Assembly (NCBI GenBank): GCA_035534295.1
Contig: DATLSE010000022.1
Span: forward strand, 9,083-73,082
Direction: 5' to 3'
From: DATKQJ01 sp035534295
GTDB taxonomy: Bacteria; Chloroflexota; Dormibacteria; Dormibacterales; Dormibacteraceae
Length of the DNA: 64,000 nucleotides
This document shows positions 57,973 to 64,000 of the stretch, one piece after another (the stretch's first letter is position 1; each line of letters starts with the position of its first letter). Below the pieces are notes generated by a model, which did not search any database, was not told where the DNA came from, and was given only the letters and a program-made list of their open reading frames with translations. Position numbers and translations under genes: made by a program.

Positions 57973-58841
57973 ACCACAGACATCTGCGCGCCCTGCTGCC
58001 GGTGGGGGCAGTGGTCTACCTCGCCATCGTATTCGGGGTCATGCTCTGGCGCGGGATTGAGATCGAGCCCGAGTTCGTCGCCTTCGCGCTCCTGGTGCTG
58101 GCCATCGCCATGGGCCGCGGGCGCCAGTTCGTGTTCGACTTCCTGCCCTTCCTGCTCCTTTTCTTCGCCTACGAGGTCATGCGGGGCTTCGCCGGCTCCA
58201 CCGGATTCGCGCCGCACGACATCGGGCGCTTGGAGCAATGGGTCTTCCGGGGCAATCTGCCCACAGTCTGGCTTCAACGGCACCTCTACAACCCAGCGCG
58301 GATCGGACTTCTGGACTGGATCACGATCACTTTCTACTTTCTCCACTTCGTGCTCCCGCTGTGCGTCGGCTTCTACTTCTGGACCCGGGACCGGGAGCAC
58401 TTCTGGCGCTACGTCGCCGCCCTGCTGTTCATGTCGTTCATCGCCTTTCTGACCTTTCTGTTCTTTCCCAGCGCCCCGCCCTGGTATCAGTACCCCCACC
58501 TGGTGCACAAGATCAGCAACGAGACGGTCCAGAAGTGGGGCATCGGATACACCGTGGTGATCTACCAACATCTGAATCCAAACCAGTTCGCCGCCTTCCC
58601 CTCCCTGCACGCGGCCTATCCGACCCTGGCCATGGTCTACGCCTTCCCCCGTTATCCCAAGTTCGCCGCCTTCCTGGCCCTGTGGTCACTCTGCGTGTTT
58701 TTCTCAGTCGTGTACCTGGGAGAGCACTACGTGGTCGACATCCTGCTCGCACTGGTCTATGTGGCGGTCGCCACGATCACGGTGGAGTGGGTCTGGCGCC
58801 GGGCCGGGGGCCGGATCAGGCCGACCAAATCCTCCGCATGA
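57969..58841 (+). CDS. PAP2-superfamily membrane phosphatase/phosphotransferase, probable CTG start
   Basis: The protein has five to six hydrophobic helices and the PAP2_3 signatures FPSLHAAYPTLAMVYAFP and YLGEHYVVDILLALVYV, which hold the catalytic His residues. It resembles inositol phosphorylceramide synthase-like lipid phosphatases. The first standard start is GTG 58002, but in-frame codons for NHRHLRALLPVGAVVY begin with CTG 57969, which overlaps the RidA TGA as CTGA, like the ATGA and GTGA overlaps of other genes. That would give 290 residues. CTG use is inference; GTG 58002 remains possible. Confidence 0.82.
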   Translation: MNHRHLRALLPVGAVVYLAIVFGVMLWRGIEIEPEFVAFALLVLAIAMGRGRQFVFDFLPFLLLFFAYEVMRGFAGSTGFAPHDIGRLEQWVFRGNLPTVWLQRHLYNPARIGLLDWITITFYFLHFVLPLCVGFYFWTRDREHFWRYVAALLFMSFIAFLTFLFFPSAPPWYQYPHLVHKISNETVQKWGIGYTVVIYQHLNPNQFAAFPSLHAAYPTLAMVYAFPRYPKFAAFLALWSLCVFFSVVYLGEHYVVDILLALVYVAVATITVEWVWRRAGGRIRPTKSSA

Positions 58842-60093
58842 TGGCGTCGGCCAGCTTGTCGGGGTCGTGGTGCGAGGGCAGCACAACGTTGACCACGTCG
58901 GCCTCTATGTAGCGCGCCGTGGGAGCCAGGGACTGGGCGCTTTGGCGGTCGAAGGTGACCTTGGCCTGGCCCCCGGTAGGCTTGCGGCTGAGGTTGGAGT
59001 TCACCACCACGAAATCGAACACATCGTCGCCGATGTGCTCTTTTAGAACCCGCATGTGGTCGGCAACGGTGAATTGATCGGTCTCGCCGGGCTGCTCGGC
59101 AACGTTGCAGATGAACACCTTGAGTGCCGGCGATTGGGTGATGGCGCGAACCATTCCCGGCACCAGCAGGTTGGGCAGGATGCTGGTATAGAGCGACCCC
59201 GGTCCGCAGACGATGATCTCCGCCGCCATGATCGCCTGCTTCGCCTCCGGGTTGAGCTCGGCGTCGTCGGGCTTCAGATAAACGCGGGTGATGACCTGAT
59301 CGCGAAGAGGGATGTTGGACTCGCCCTCGACCAGGGCTCCGTTAACGTCAGCCACCAGGGTGACGTCGTGGAGTGTGCTGGGAATGATGGATCCACGCAC
59401 GGCCAGCACGCGTCCGGATTCCCTTAGAGCATGTTCGAAGCTGCCCGTGACCTCGGCCATGGCCATGATGAAAAGGTTGCCGAAGGAGTGCCCGCTTAGC
59501 GACCCCTCCTTGAACCGGTGATTGAAGAGCTGTTTGACCAGGGGCTCGGCGTCGGCCAGCGCCACCAGGCACTGGCGGAAGTCACCCGGGGGCAGGATCC
59601 GGTACTCCTCGCGCAGACGACCACTGGAGCCGCCGTCGTCGGCCACGGTGACGATCGCGGACAGGTTTGCGGTGTGGTCCTTCAGTCCCCGGAGCAAGGT
59701 CGACATCCCGGTGCCGCCACCGATGGCCACCATCCGAGGGCCGCGGCTGCGGGTGCGAAAGGCGTAGATCACTTCGGCCATGCTGCGACTGCTCCCGGGC
59801 AGCAGTGGACCGATCACCGAGCGCTGGAGCATGACCACGGCTAGGGTGAGGAGGCCTAGGCCGACGAAGCCGAACAGGAACGCTCGTAACAGCTTGGGGA
59901 TGAACTGAAGAGTCACGTAGTAGGTGACGGCGGGCAGGCCCTGGGTCTCGGTGTACAGCGCCTTGAGGGCGTATGACAGGCCCAGGTCGATGATCAGTAT
60001 TGCGACCAGGAGCAGGAGCAGCCAGCGTTTGACCTCCAGTCCAGGCGTGAGCCAGCGCAGCCAGCCGCGGGACATTCTCGATCGATTGGGCAT
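58816..60093 (-). CDS. yvcK: YvcK/CofD-like gluconeogenesis factor with N-terminal membrane helices
   Basis: The 425-residue protein has two hydrophobic helices (about residues 22-45 and 62-90), then the CofD/YvcK fold: MVAIGGGTGMSTLLRGLK, VTVADDGGSSGRLR, PPGDFRQCLVALAD, GHSFGNLFI and GPGSLYTSILPNLLVPG. YvcK binds UDP-sugars and supports cell-wall synthesis during gluconeogenic growth. The membrane helices are an added feature found in Chloroflexota- and Actinobacteria-like forms. It overlaps the convergent PAP2 gene by 26 bases at the 3' end. Confidence 0.88.
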   Translation of the reverse strand: MPNRSRMSRGWLRWLTPGLEVKRWLLLLLVAILIIDLGLSYALKALYTETQGLPAVTYYVTLQFIPKLLRAFLFGFVGLGLLTLAVVMLQRSVIGPLLPGSSRSMAEVIYAFRTRSRGPRMVAIGGGTGMSTLLRGLKDHTANLSAIVTVADDGGSSGRLREEYRILPPGDFRQCLVALADAEPLVKQLFNHRFKEGSLSGHSFGNLFIMAMAEVTGSFEHALRESGRVLAVRGSIIPSTLHDVTLVADVNGALVEGESNIPLRDQVITRVYLKPDDAELNPEAKQAIMAAEIIVCGPGSLYTSILPNLLVPGMVRAITQSPALKVFICNVAEQPGETDQFTVADHMRVLKEHIGDDVFDFVVVNSNLSRKPTGGQAKVTFDRQSAQSLAPTARYIEADVVNVVLPSHHDPDKLADAIMRRIWSA

Positions 60094-60144
60094 GGTGGTC
60101 TGCTATCGACTCTCCGCGAGTGCCGAACCCGGTACGCCCGGGGC

Positions 60145-60150
60145 CATAAT
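60145..60150 (+). promoter_or_regulatory. -10 box of a leaderless promoter (DUF5808-like gene)
   Basis: CATAAT lies six bases before ATG 60157. Confidence 0.5.
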
Positions 60151-60156
60151 GCAAAG

Positions 60157-60522
60157 ATGGGCATGAGACGGACGGCGCGGCGCGCAGTGCGAGTTGCGGC
60201 CATGGCGGCGCTGGTTGCCGCCGTCGCACAGGAGTGGAGCAAGCGCGAGTCGGAGCGCACCTGGGAGGGCGAGGTATTCGGCTTTGTGCCCTACTCGTTC
60301 CAGCCGCCGACTTGGCCGCGGATTCGGAACGCGTACTGGAACCCCGACGAGCCCCGGCTGTTCACCCGCCGCGTCTGGGGCGTGGGCTGGGCACTGAATC
60401 TGCATCGTGCCTTGGAACTCCTGTTCGGAGCCTACTCCACCGTCGTCGGCACCGACGCAGATCCTCAAAGCCAGCCCCCGGCCGCGGCACGAACGCGCCC
60501 GAACTCTAGGGCGCGCCGGTAG
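60157..60522 (+). CDS. DUF5808-like small protein
   Basis: The 121-residue protein has a basic N terminus with a short hydrophobic stretch (VAAMAALVAAVAQEW). Its core EVFGFVPYSFQPPTWPRIRN then NPDEPRLFTRRVWGVGWALN resembles the DUF5808 domain (VPYDFRxPTxxRxxxxxWNPDDPRLFxPxxxGVGWxLN), as I recall it. Function unknown. The C terminus is disordered and basic. ATG 60157 is six bases after CATAAT. Confidence 0.65.
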   Translation: MGMRRTARRAVRVAAMAALVAAVAQEWSKRESERTWEGEVFGFVPYSFQPPTWPRIRNAYWNPDEPRLFTRRVWGVGWALNLHRALELLFGAYSTVVGTDADPQSQPPAAARTRPNSRARR

Positions 60523-60863
60523 GCCGCGAGGCTGGTTGTCCCGGTGGACGACTCCGTGACCCTGGCTCGCCATCTAGACCCGGGCCGCGCTCGAGCCCTC
60601 GGTCGGCCGGCCTGAGACATTCCCACCCAGCACTCGGCGCTGGTCAGCGTTTGGATTGCCGTAGGCAGGCTACTTATCCCGGGCCTGGGGATTGCTTGGG
60701 GACAAGTGCGAGCCGGCTTTGTTCCTGTGGCTCAATGGTTCCCTGAAGCATATAGATACGACGCCTGACACGACGAGAAGCCGTCCGCGGGACTCGAGCC
60801 GTCGCTGGTTATGATGGTCAGCGCCCGCGATGTAGGTTGGCCGCGGAGAACGCGGCGAGTGAT
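60523..60863. other. 341-base intergenic region
   Basis: No gene is visible on either strand. It is relatively AT-rich near 60740-60770 (CATATAGATACG) and ends with the tRNA-Gln promoter region. Confidence 0.4.
60810..60815 (+). promoter_or_regulatory. -10 box of tRNA-Gln
   Basis: TATGAT about 48 bases before the mature tRNA 5' end; no good -35 is seen. Confidence 0.4.
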
Positions 60864-60938
60864 TGGGGAGTAGCCAAGCGGTAAGGCGCCTGACTCTGGA
60901 TCAGGAGATCGAGGGTTCGAATCCTTCCTCCCCAGCCA
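60864..60938 (+). tRNA. tRNA-Gln (anticodon CTG)
   Basis: A 75-base tRNA with CCA encoded: acceptor TGGGGAG/CTCCCCA, D arm TAGCCAAGCGGTAAGGC, anticodon stem CCTGA/TCAGG with loop CTCTGGA, T arm GAGGGTTCGAATCCTTC. The U1-A72 end is typical of bacterial tRNA-Gln. The anticodon CTG reads CAG. Confidence 0.95.
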
Positions 60939-60940
60939 CT

Positions 60941-60988
60941 TGTCCTGTCTCGGGACATCGTGCGCACCTGTCGCAAGACATTGTGCGC
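60941..60988. repeat. IS-end-like repeats
   Basis: TGTCTCGGGACA and two copies of GACAYYGTGCGC-type sequence (60954-60965 and 60977-60988, differing at one base, 23 bases apart) follow the tRNA directly. From memory this pattern resembles the ends of IS481-like insertion sequences. No transposase is present, so this would be a remnant. Confidence 0.4.
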
Positions 60989-61054
60989 TGGCCAGAGTCC
61001 TCCCAGGCCGTAGTGGTCGCGCTTGGGATCCAGGGTGAGTGCGCGCAGGAGTTG

Positions 61055-61189
61055 GCCCCGGAGAATTACAACGCCCGTGCCATCGATCAGGTACACAAAG
61101 CGATGCTCCTCATCGATTCGCCGCAACCAGGCTCCGGCCAGCGCGTGCTTGAGCCTTTCCGGCCCCGGCGAAAGGGCTCCGGACGACGT
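61055..61189 (-). pseudogene. YoeB/Txe toxin remnant
   Basis: On the minus strand the codons give SPGPERLKHALAGAWLRR then IDEEHRFVYLIDGTGVVIL, a clear match to the C-terminal two thirds of YoeB RNase toxins (KPEPLKxxLxGxWSRRIxxEHRLVY). The normal N-terminal part and the final cRYHY end are missing; the frame instead runs on through the IS-like repeats and the tRNA. The antitoxin gene yefM is not seen. The toxin is broken and inactive. Confidence 0.65.
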
Positions 61190-61292
61190 CGTTTGCGCGT
61201 CGATTAATCTGCGTTAGGCTCGCCCCATCCGCCTGCGCCCAGTGGGAGTGAAGACGACCCTCAATTTACGAGTTCGTGATTCTCCCGCGGTT

Positions 61293-61634
61293 CTAGTGCG
61301 CCTCGAGTCGATCGGCTCCGAGGGTCACCGCCCGGCGCTCCCAGATCTGGAGGCGAGCTTGAAAGCGCTCGATCTGGGCGGCGATCACGGGCACGTTGGA
61401 CATCTCCACCTCGTGCCGCGCGCTCTCCGACTGCTGGACCATGAGTTCGCAGATCCGCGCCATCACGGATTTCTCCATGGAAAGGATCTCTTGATAGGTG
61501 TCGCGCCAGAAGATCGCCTGCGCGGCGGATGCCGATTCGACGTCCTGCTCGTCCTCCATGGCCTGATTGAGGTCGCCCCCGCGAATGGCGGCGACCACGT
61601 CCAAGCGGGGCACACTGAGTTCAGATTCGCTCAT
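61293..61634 (-). CDS. Small helical protein sharing a motif with the adjacent regulator
   Basis: The 113-residue product is predicted to be mostly helical and has no membrane segment. Its C-terminal helix VIAAQIERFQARLQIWERR matches LAIIESQMHGYEVRIELWYRR (shortened) in the winged-helix protein encoded just upstream: both follow I-x-x-Q-(M/I)-x-x-(Y/F)-x-x-R-(I/L)-x-(L/I)-W-x-R-R. ATG 61634 is used. It is the second gene of a two-gene unit, 61 bases after the regulator. Family not recognised; it may pair with the regulator through this helix. Confidence 0.7.
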   Translation of the reverse strand: MSESELSVPRLDVVAAIRGGDLNQAMEDEQDVESASAAQAIFWRDTYQEILSMEKSVMARICELMVQQSESARHEVEMSNVPVIAAQIERFQARLQIWERRAVTLGADRLEAH

Positions 61635-61695
61635 CCGCCAATCCTGCGGGGAGTGGCGTGCAAACCTCAGTAACAGTCCGCGCGACCTGGCCGGA

Positions 61696-62253
61696 TCAGC
61701 CCTCGGTTCGAAAGACCAGCGAGTAGCCCTGCCCGGGACGGTTCAGCAGGTCGCAAGGGATGTCGAGCGTCGCCAGCAACCGGCGAATCCGGCGCACGTA
61801 GTTGCGAACCTCCTCGGGATACAGGGCCGGATCGGCCCAGGCCCGGGTCAGGAGCTGGGTGGCGGTGAAGTAGCGATGCGGATGGTCGATCAAGAACTGC
61901 AAGAGCTGAAACTCCCGCCTGGTCAGGCGTGCCTCCTTGCCGCGATGGCGGATCATGGGCCCCTCGGGGTCCAGCCGCAAGCCCTGCAGGTCCCAGAGGC
62001 GGCGATACCAGAGCTCGATCCTCACCTCGTATCCGTGCATTTGGCTCTCGATGATGGCCAGGTCGTCCGAGGCCGCGCGTTGCGCCTCCGGGAGCAACTT
62101 GGGGAGCTCGCGCTCAACGCGTTTGAGCAGTCCCACCTTGAATCGAAGCAGATCGGCGTAGATTGTGATCCAGTGCCTGGCGTCCTCCCAGTGCGCGGTA
62201 TCCAGGTCCTCTCCCTCCAGAGCGACCGATTCGACAGGCAGCCTCGAGCCCAC
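61696..62253 (-). CDS. Winged-helix transcription factor with a novel N-terminal helical domain
   Basis: From GTG 62253 the protein has 185 residues. The C-terminal 95 residues are an OmpR/PhoB-type winged helix: EARLTRREFQLLQFLIDHPH, FTATQLLTRAWADPALYPEE, VRNYVRRIRRLLATL and NRPGQGYSLVF. The N-terminal part is not a receiver domain; it is a helical bundle with a W-x-R-R motif shared with the next gene. GTG 62253 lies seven bases after a TAGCAT box, so leaderless. The frame from 62367 is rejected. It probably binds DNA as a dimer, with its partner tuning it. Confidence 0.85.
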   Translation of the reverse strand: MGSRLPVESVALEGEDLDTAHWEDARHWITIYADLLRFKVGLLKRVERELPKLLPEAQRAASDDLAIIESQMHGYEVRIELWYRRLWDLQGLRLDPEGPMIRHRGKEARLTRREFQLLQFLIDHPHRYFTATQLLTRAWADPALYPEEVRNYVRRIRRLLATLDIPCDLLNRPGQGYSLVFRTEG

Positions 62254-62260
62254 GTCGCCG

Positions 62261-62266
62261 ATGCTA
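62261..62266 (-). promoter_or_regulatory. -10 box of a leaderless promoter (winged-helix regulator)
   Basis: TAGCAT on the minus strand, seven bases before GTG 62253. Confidence 0.5.
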
Positions 62267-62451
62267 CCACCGCGACTCGCGCGCGCACCGGGGCTCGACC
62301 GTGCTATTGCTGACACTGTTATGCGGCGCCATCCAGGCTGAATCCATGTGCTCTGCGCGGCAGACAAGGCAGCCTCGCACCAGTCGGCGCAGGGCCCCCG
62401 GACCCACCGCTGGACCGGACGACTTAGCCCCGTCCCCGGGTTCGAACTGAG

Positions 62452-63525
62452 ATGGAGGCGATCGCCCTGATCGCTCCCGACCAGGCCGCCCCATTGGCTC
62501 CGTCAAGCCCGGCGAGCCCCTCCGACTACGCTCGGCTCAAGCAGCGCGTCAGTGGCGCTGGGCTGCTCGATAAGCAGCCGTGGTACTACGCCATGTGCAT
62601 CTCGGCCAACATGGCGATGCTGGGACTGGGCCTCTTGCTGCTTCTGCTGCTCCACGGCCCGGGAGCACTTGCTCTCGACGCGCTCTGGCTCGGCTGGGTC
62701 ACCGGCCAACTCGGATTTCAGCTCCATGACGCCGGGCACAAGCAGATGTTCGAGCGCAATTCGCTCAATGACCTGGTTGGGTTTCTGACCGGGAATCTGT
62801 TGCTCGGCATGAGCTACGGCTGGTGGGTCTACAAGCACAACCGGCATCACGCCAATCCCAACCACGTCGATTACGACCCCGATATCAACAATCTGGCCAT
62901 TTCGTACAACCAGGCTCAGGCGCTGGAGCGCAGGGGCCCCATTCGCTGGTTGGCCGCCCACCAGGCCTACGCCTTCTTTCCCATGCTCGGGCTGCTCGGC
63001 TTGAGCATGCACGCATCGGGTGTTGCTCATCTTCTCTCAGCCAGGGCGCGGCGGCGCCGGCTCGAGTTCTCGCTCCTGGCGGCTCATTTCGTTCTCTATA
63101 TCGGCTTTCTGGTGCTGGTGCTGGGCCCGGCCCTGGCGCTGCTGGTGATCGCGATCCACAAGATCAGCTCCGGCTTCTACATGGCGTCGGTCTTCGCTCC
63201 CAACCACAAGGGCATGCCGCAGGTTGATAGCGACAGCCAGCTCGATTTCCTGCGCTCGCAGGTCCTGACCGCGCGCAACGTCCGTTCGGGCGCGGCCACG
63301 GACCTCTGGTACGGATCACTGAACTACCAGATTGAGCACCACCTGTTCCCGGCCATGCCGCGCAACCGCATTCGCGCCGCCCACAGCATCATTCGCGACT
63401 TCTGCGCCGAAGTCGCCGTCCCCTACTACGAGACCTCGATGCTGCAGTCGTACCGTGAACTGCTCGCGTTTTTGCACGAGGTGGGTCGACCACTTCGGGA
63501 TGCCTCCCGGCCCGCACAGACCTGA
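62452..63525 (+). CDS. Membrane fatty acid desaturase
   Basis: The 357-residue protein has four or more hydrophobic helices and the three His boxes of acyl-lipid/acyl-CoA desaturases: HDAGHKQ, HNRHHANPNH and QIEHHLFPAMPR. The Q in the last box is typical of front-end (linoleoyl-CoA, DesA3-like) desaturases. It uses a di-iron centre and O2 to place a double bond in fatty acids, altering membrane fluidity. No cytochrome b5 domain is fused. It is divergent from the regulator pair and could be its target (inference). Confidence 0.9.
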   Translation: MEAIALIAPDQAAPLAPSSPASPSDYARLKQRVSGAGLLDKQPWYYAMCISANMAMLGLGLLLLLLLHGPGALALDALWLGWVTGQLGFQLHDAGHKQMFERNSLNDLVGFLTGNLLLGMSYGWWVYKHNRHHANPNHVDYDPDINNLAISYNQAQALERRGPIRWLAAHQAYAFFPMLGLLGLSMHASGVAHLLSARARRRRLEFSLLAAHFVLYIGFLVLVLGPALALLVIAIHKISSGFYMASVFAPNHKGMPQVDSDSQLDFLRSQVLTARNVRSGAATDLWYGSLNYQIEHHLFPAMPRNRIRAAHSIIRDFCAEVAVPYYETSMLQSYRELLAFLHEVGRPLRDASRPAQT

Positions 63526-63670
63526 TCCAAGGTTGAACTCGCCGAGGCAGAGGGGCTGGGCCGGCCGTTCGACTCGGGAGTTTGACCGCGCCCTATCCGC
63601 CTTGGGATGCAAGTGTCCTCTCGCGCATGTGCGCCCCAGCCGGGGATGTCTCCCGGCCAGGTCCTTGGCT

Positions 63671-64000
63671 CTACGCTATGGGGGCAGCCAGCAGATCGAC
63701 GACCAGCTCGGGCAGGTGAACGATTCCGCGCGATTTGCTGACCAGCGTCTCCGGCGCACGGGTTCCCCCCAGGTCGGCGACCGATTCGTAAGCGGACACG
63801 ACCACGATGCGCATGGACGGAGCTGCGTCGCGCAGTAGCGGCAGCGCCTGCCGTCCGTCCATCACCGGCATCCTCAGGTCCAGGGTCATGAGGTCGGGGA
63901 GCAGGATGCGCGCGATGGCGACCGCCTCCAGCCCGTTGGAGGCCTGAGCGACGACACGGAGGGTTGGGACCACATTCAGCATCGTCCGCAGCATCTCTCG
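63671..64000 (-). CDS. Response regulator receiver domain (partial)
   Basis: The gene enters from the right edge and reads REMLRTMLNVVPTLRVVAQA, then LMTLDLRMPVMDG with the phospho-acceptor Asp, IVVVSAY with the Ser/Thr switch and ETLVSKS with the Lys. It is a CheY/NarL-like receiver domain; its first few residues lie beyond the window. No output domain follows, since the stop at 63671 comes right after the receiver, so it is a single-domain regulator. Confidence 0.85.
   Translation of the reverse strand, partial: REMLRTMLNVVPTLRVVAQASNGLEAVAIARILLPDLMTLDLRMPVMDGRQALPLLRDAAPSMRIVVVSAYESVADLGGTRAPETLVSKSRGIVHLPELVVDLLAAPIA

Noticed and set aside
1..64000. CRISPR arrays, rRNA genes, intact prophage or intact insertion sequences
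   Set aside because: No regularly spaced repeats, no rRNA sequence and no complete transposase were seen; only remnants at 27482-27983 and 60941-61189.

Overview
The window is a GC-rich (roughly two-thirds G+C) bacterial chromosome segment, densely coded on both strands. It has GTG, TTG and apparently rarer start codons, many 1-4 base gene overlaps, four tRNA genes and several promoters that place the -10 box 6-7 bases before the start codon (leaderless mRNAs). The gene set (Tad-type pseudopilins, DUF1800/DUF1501 Tat proteins, bactofilin, class II FBPase, M29 aminopeptidase, YvcK, a DnaB intein, a DUF5808-like protein) suggests an uncultured soil lineage near Chloroflexota, Dormibacterota or Actinomycetota. 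That placement is inference; there is no rRNA here to confirm it.

Bases 1-13,100 are a catabolic region. It holds the end of an ABC solute-binding protein, a Gfo/Idh oxidoreductase, an alpha/beta hydrolase with Thr at the nucleophile position and a luciferase-like flavin enzyme. A tight operon follows (M24 peptidase-like, 2-hydroxyacid dehydrogenase, ACMSD-like amidohydrolase, LeuA-like aldolase/synthase), closed by a strong hairpin. After it come a haloacid dehalogenase on the opposite strand and a run of zinc alcohol dehydrogenase, SDR and HisD-family dehydrogenase, then OsmC and an MFS exporter. A cold-shock protein and a DEAD-box helicase are divergent at 14.5-16.1 kb.

Bases 16,300-20,700 form one coupled operon: DUF1800 and DUF1501 Tat proteins, a 76-residue membrane protein hidden in an overlap, an ApbE flavin transferase and a small ferric-reductase-like haem membrane protein. 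Three Tad pseudopilin genes follow on the minus strand, then tRNA-Leu(CAG), a soluble Ser/Thr kinase with a Cys/His cluster and winged-helix region, a PHP phosphoesterase, tRNA-Arg(TCG) and tRNA-Leu(GAG), a decayed serine recombinase, a MarR/MFS pair and an M29 aminopeptidase.

Bases 32,200-38,900 hold Smr and ornithine-cyclodeaminase genes facing a threonine/lysine operon (hom-thrC-thrB-lysC) ending in a YchF-like GTPase. Bases 38,900-49,000 carry membrane proteins, a possible structured leader RNA, a DUF4446 protein, an ArsA-like ATPase, a site-2 protease, Lon, a ROK kinase and a CCA-type nucleotidyltransferase. Bases 49,100-55,100 are housekeeping: bactofilin, glpX, DUF1232, rplI, dnaB with a 165-residue mini-intein, and purA.

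The last 9 kb contain an RnfD-like membrane protein, a secreted repeat protein, RidA, PAP2, YvcK, a DUF5808-like protein, tRNA-Gln(CTG), a decayed YoeB toxin with IS-end-like repeats, a winged-helix regulator with a partner that shares its helical motif, a fatty-acid desaturase and the end of a response regulator. The best candidates for undescribed biology are the regulator/partner pair, the DUF1800-DUF1501-ApbE-haem operon, the kinase fusion and the leaderless/non-canonical start-codon pattern.
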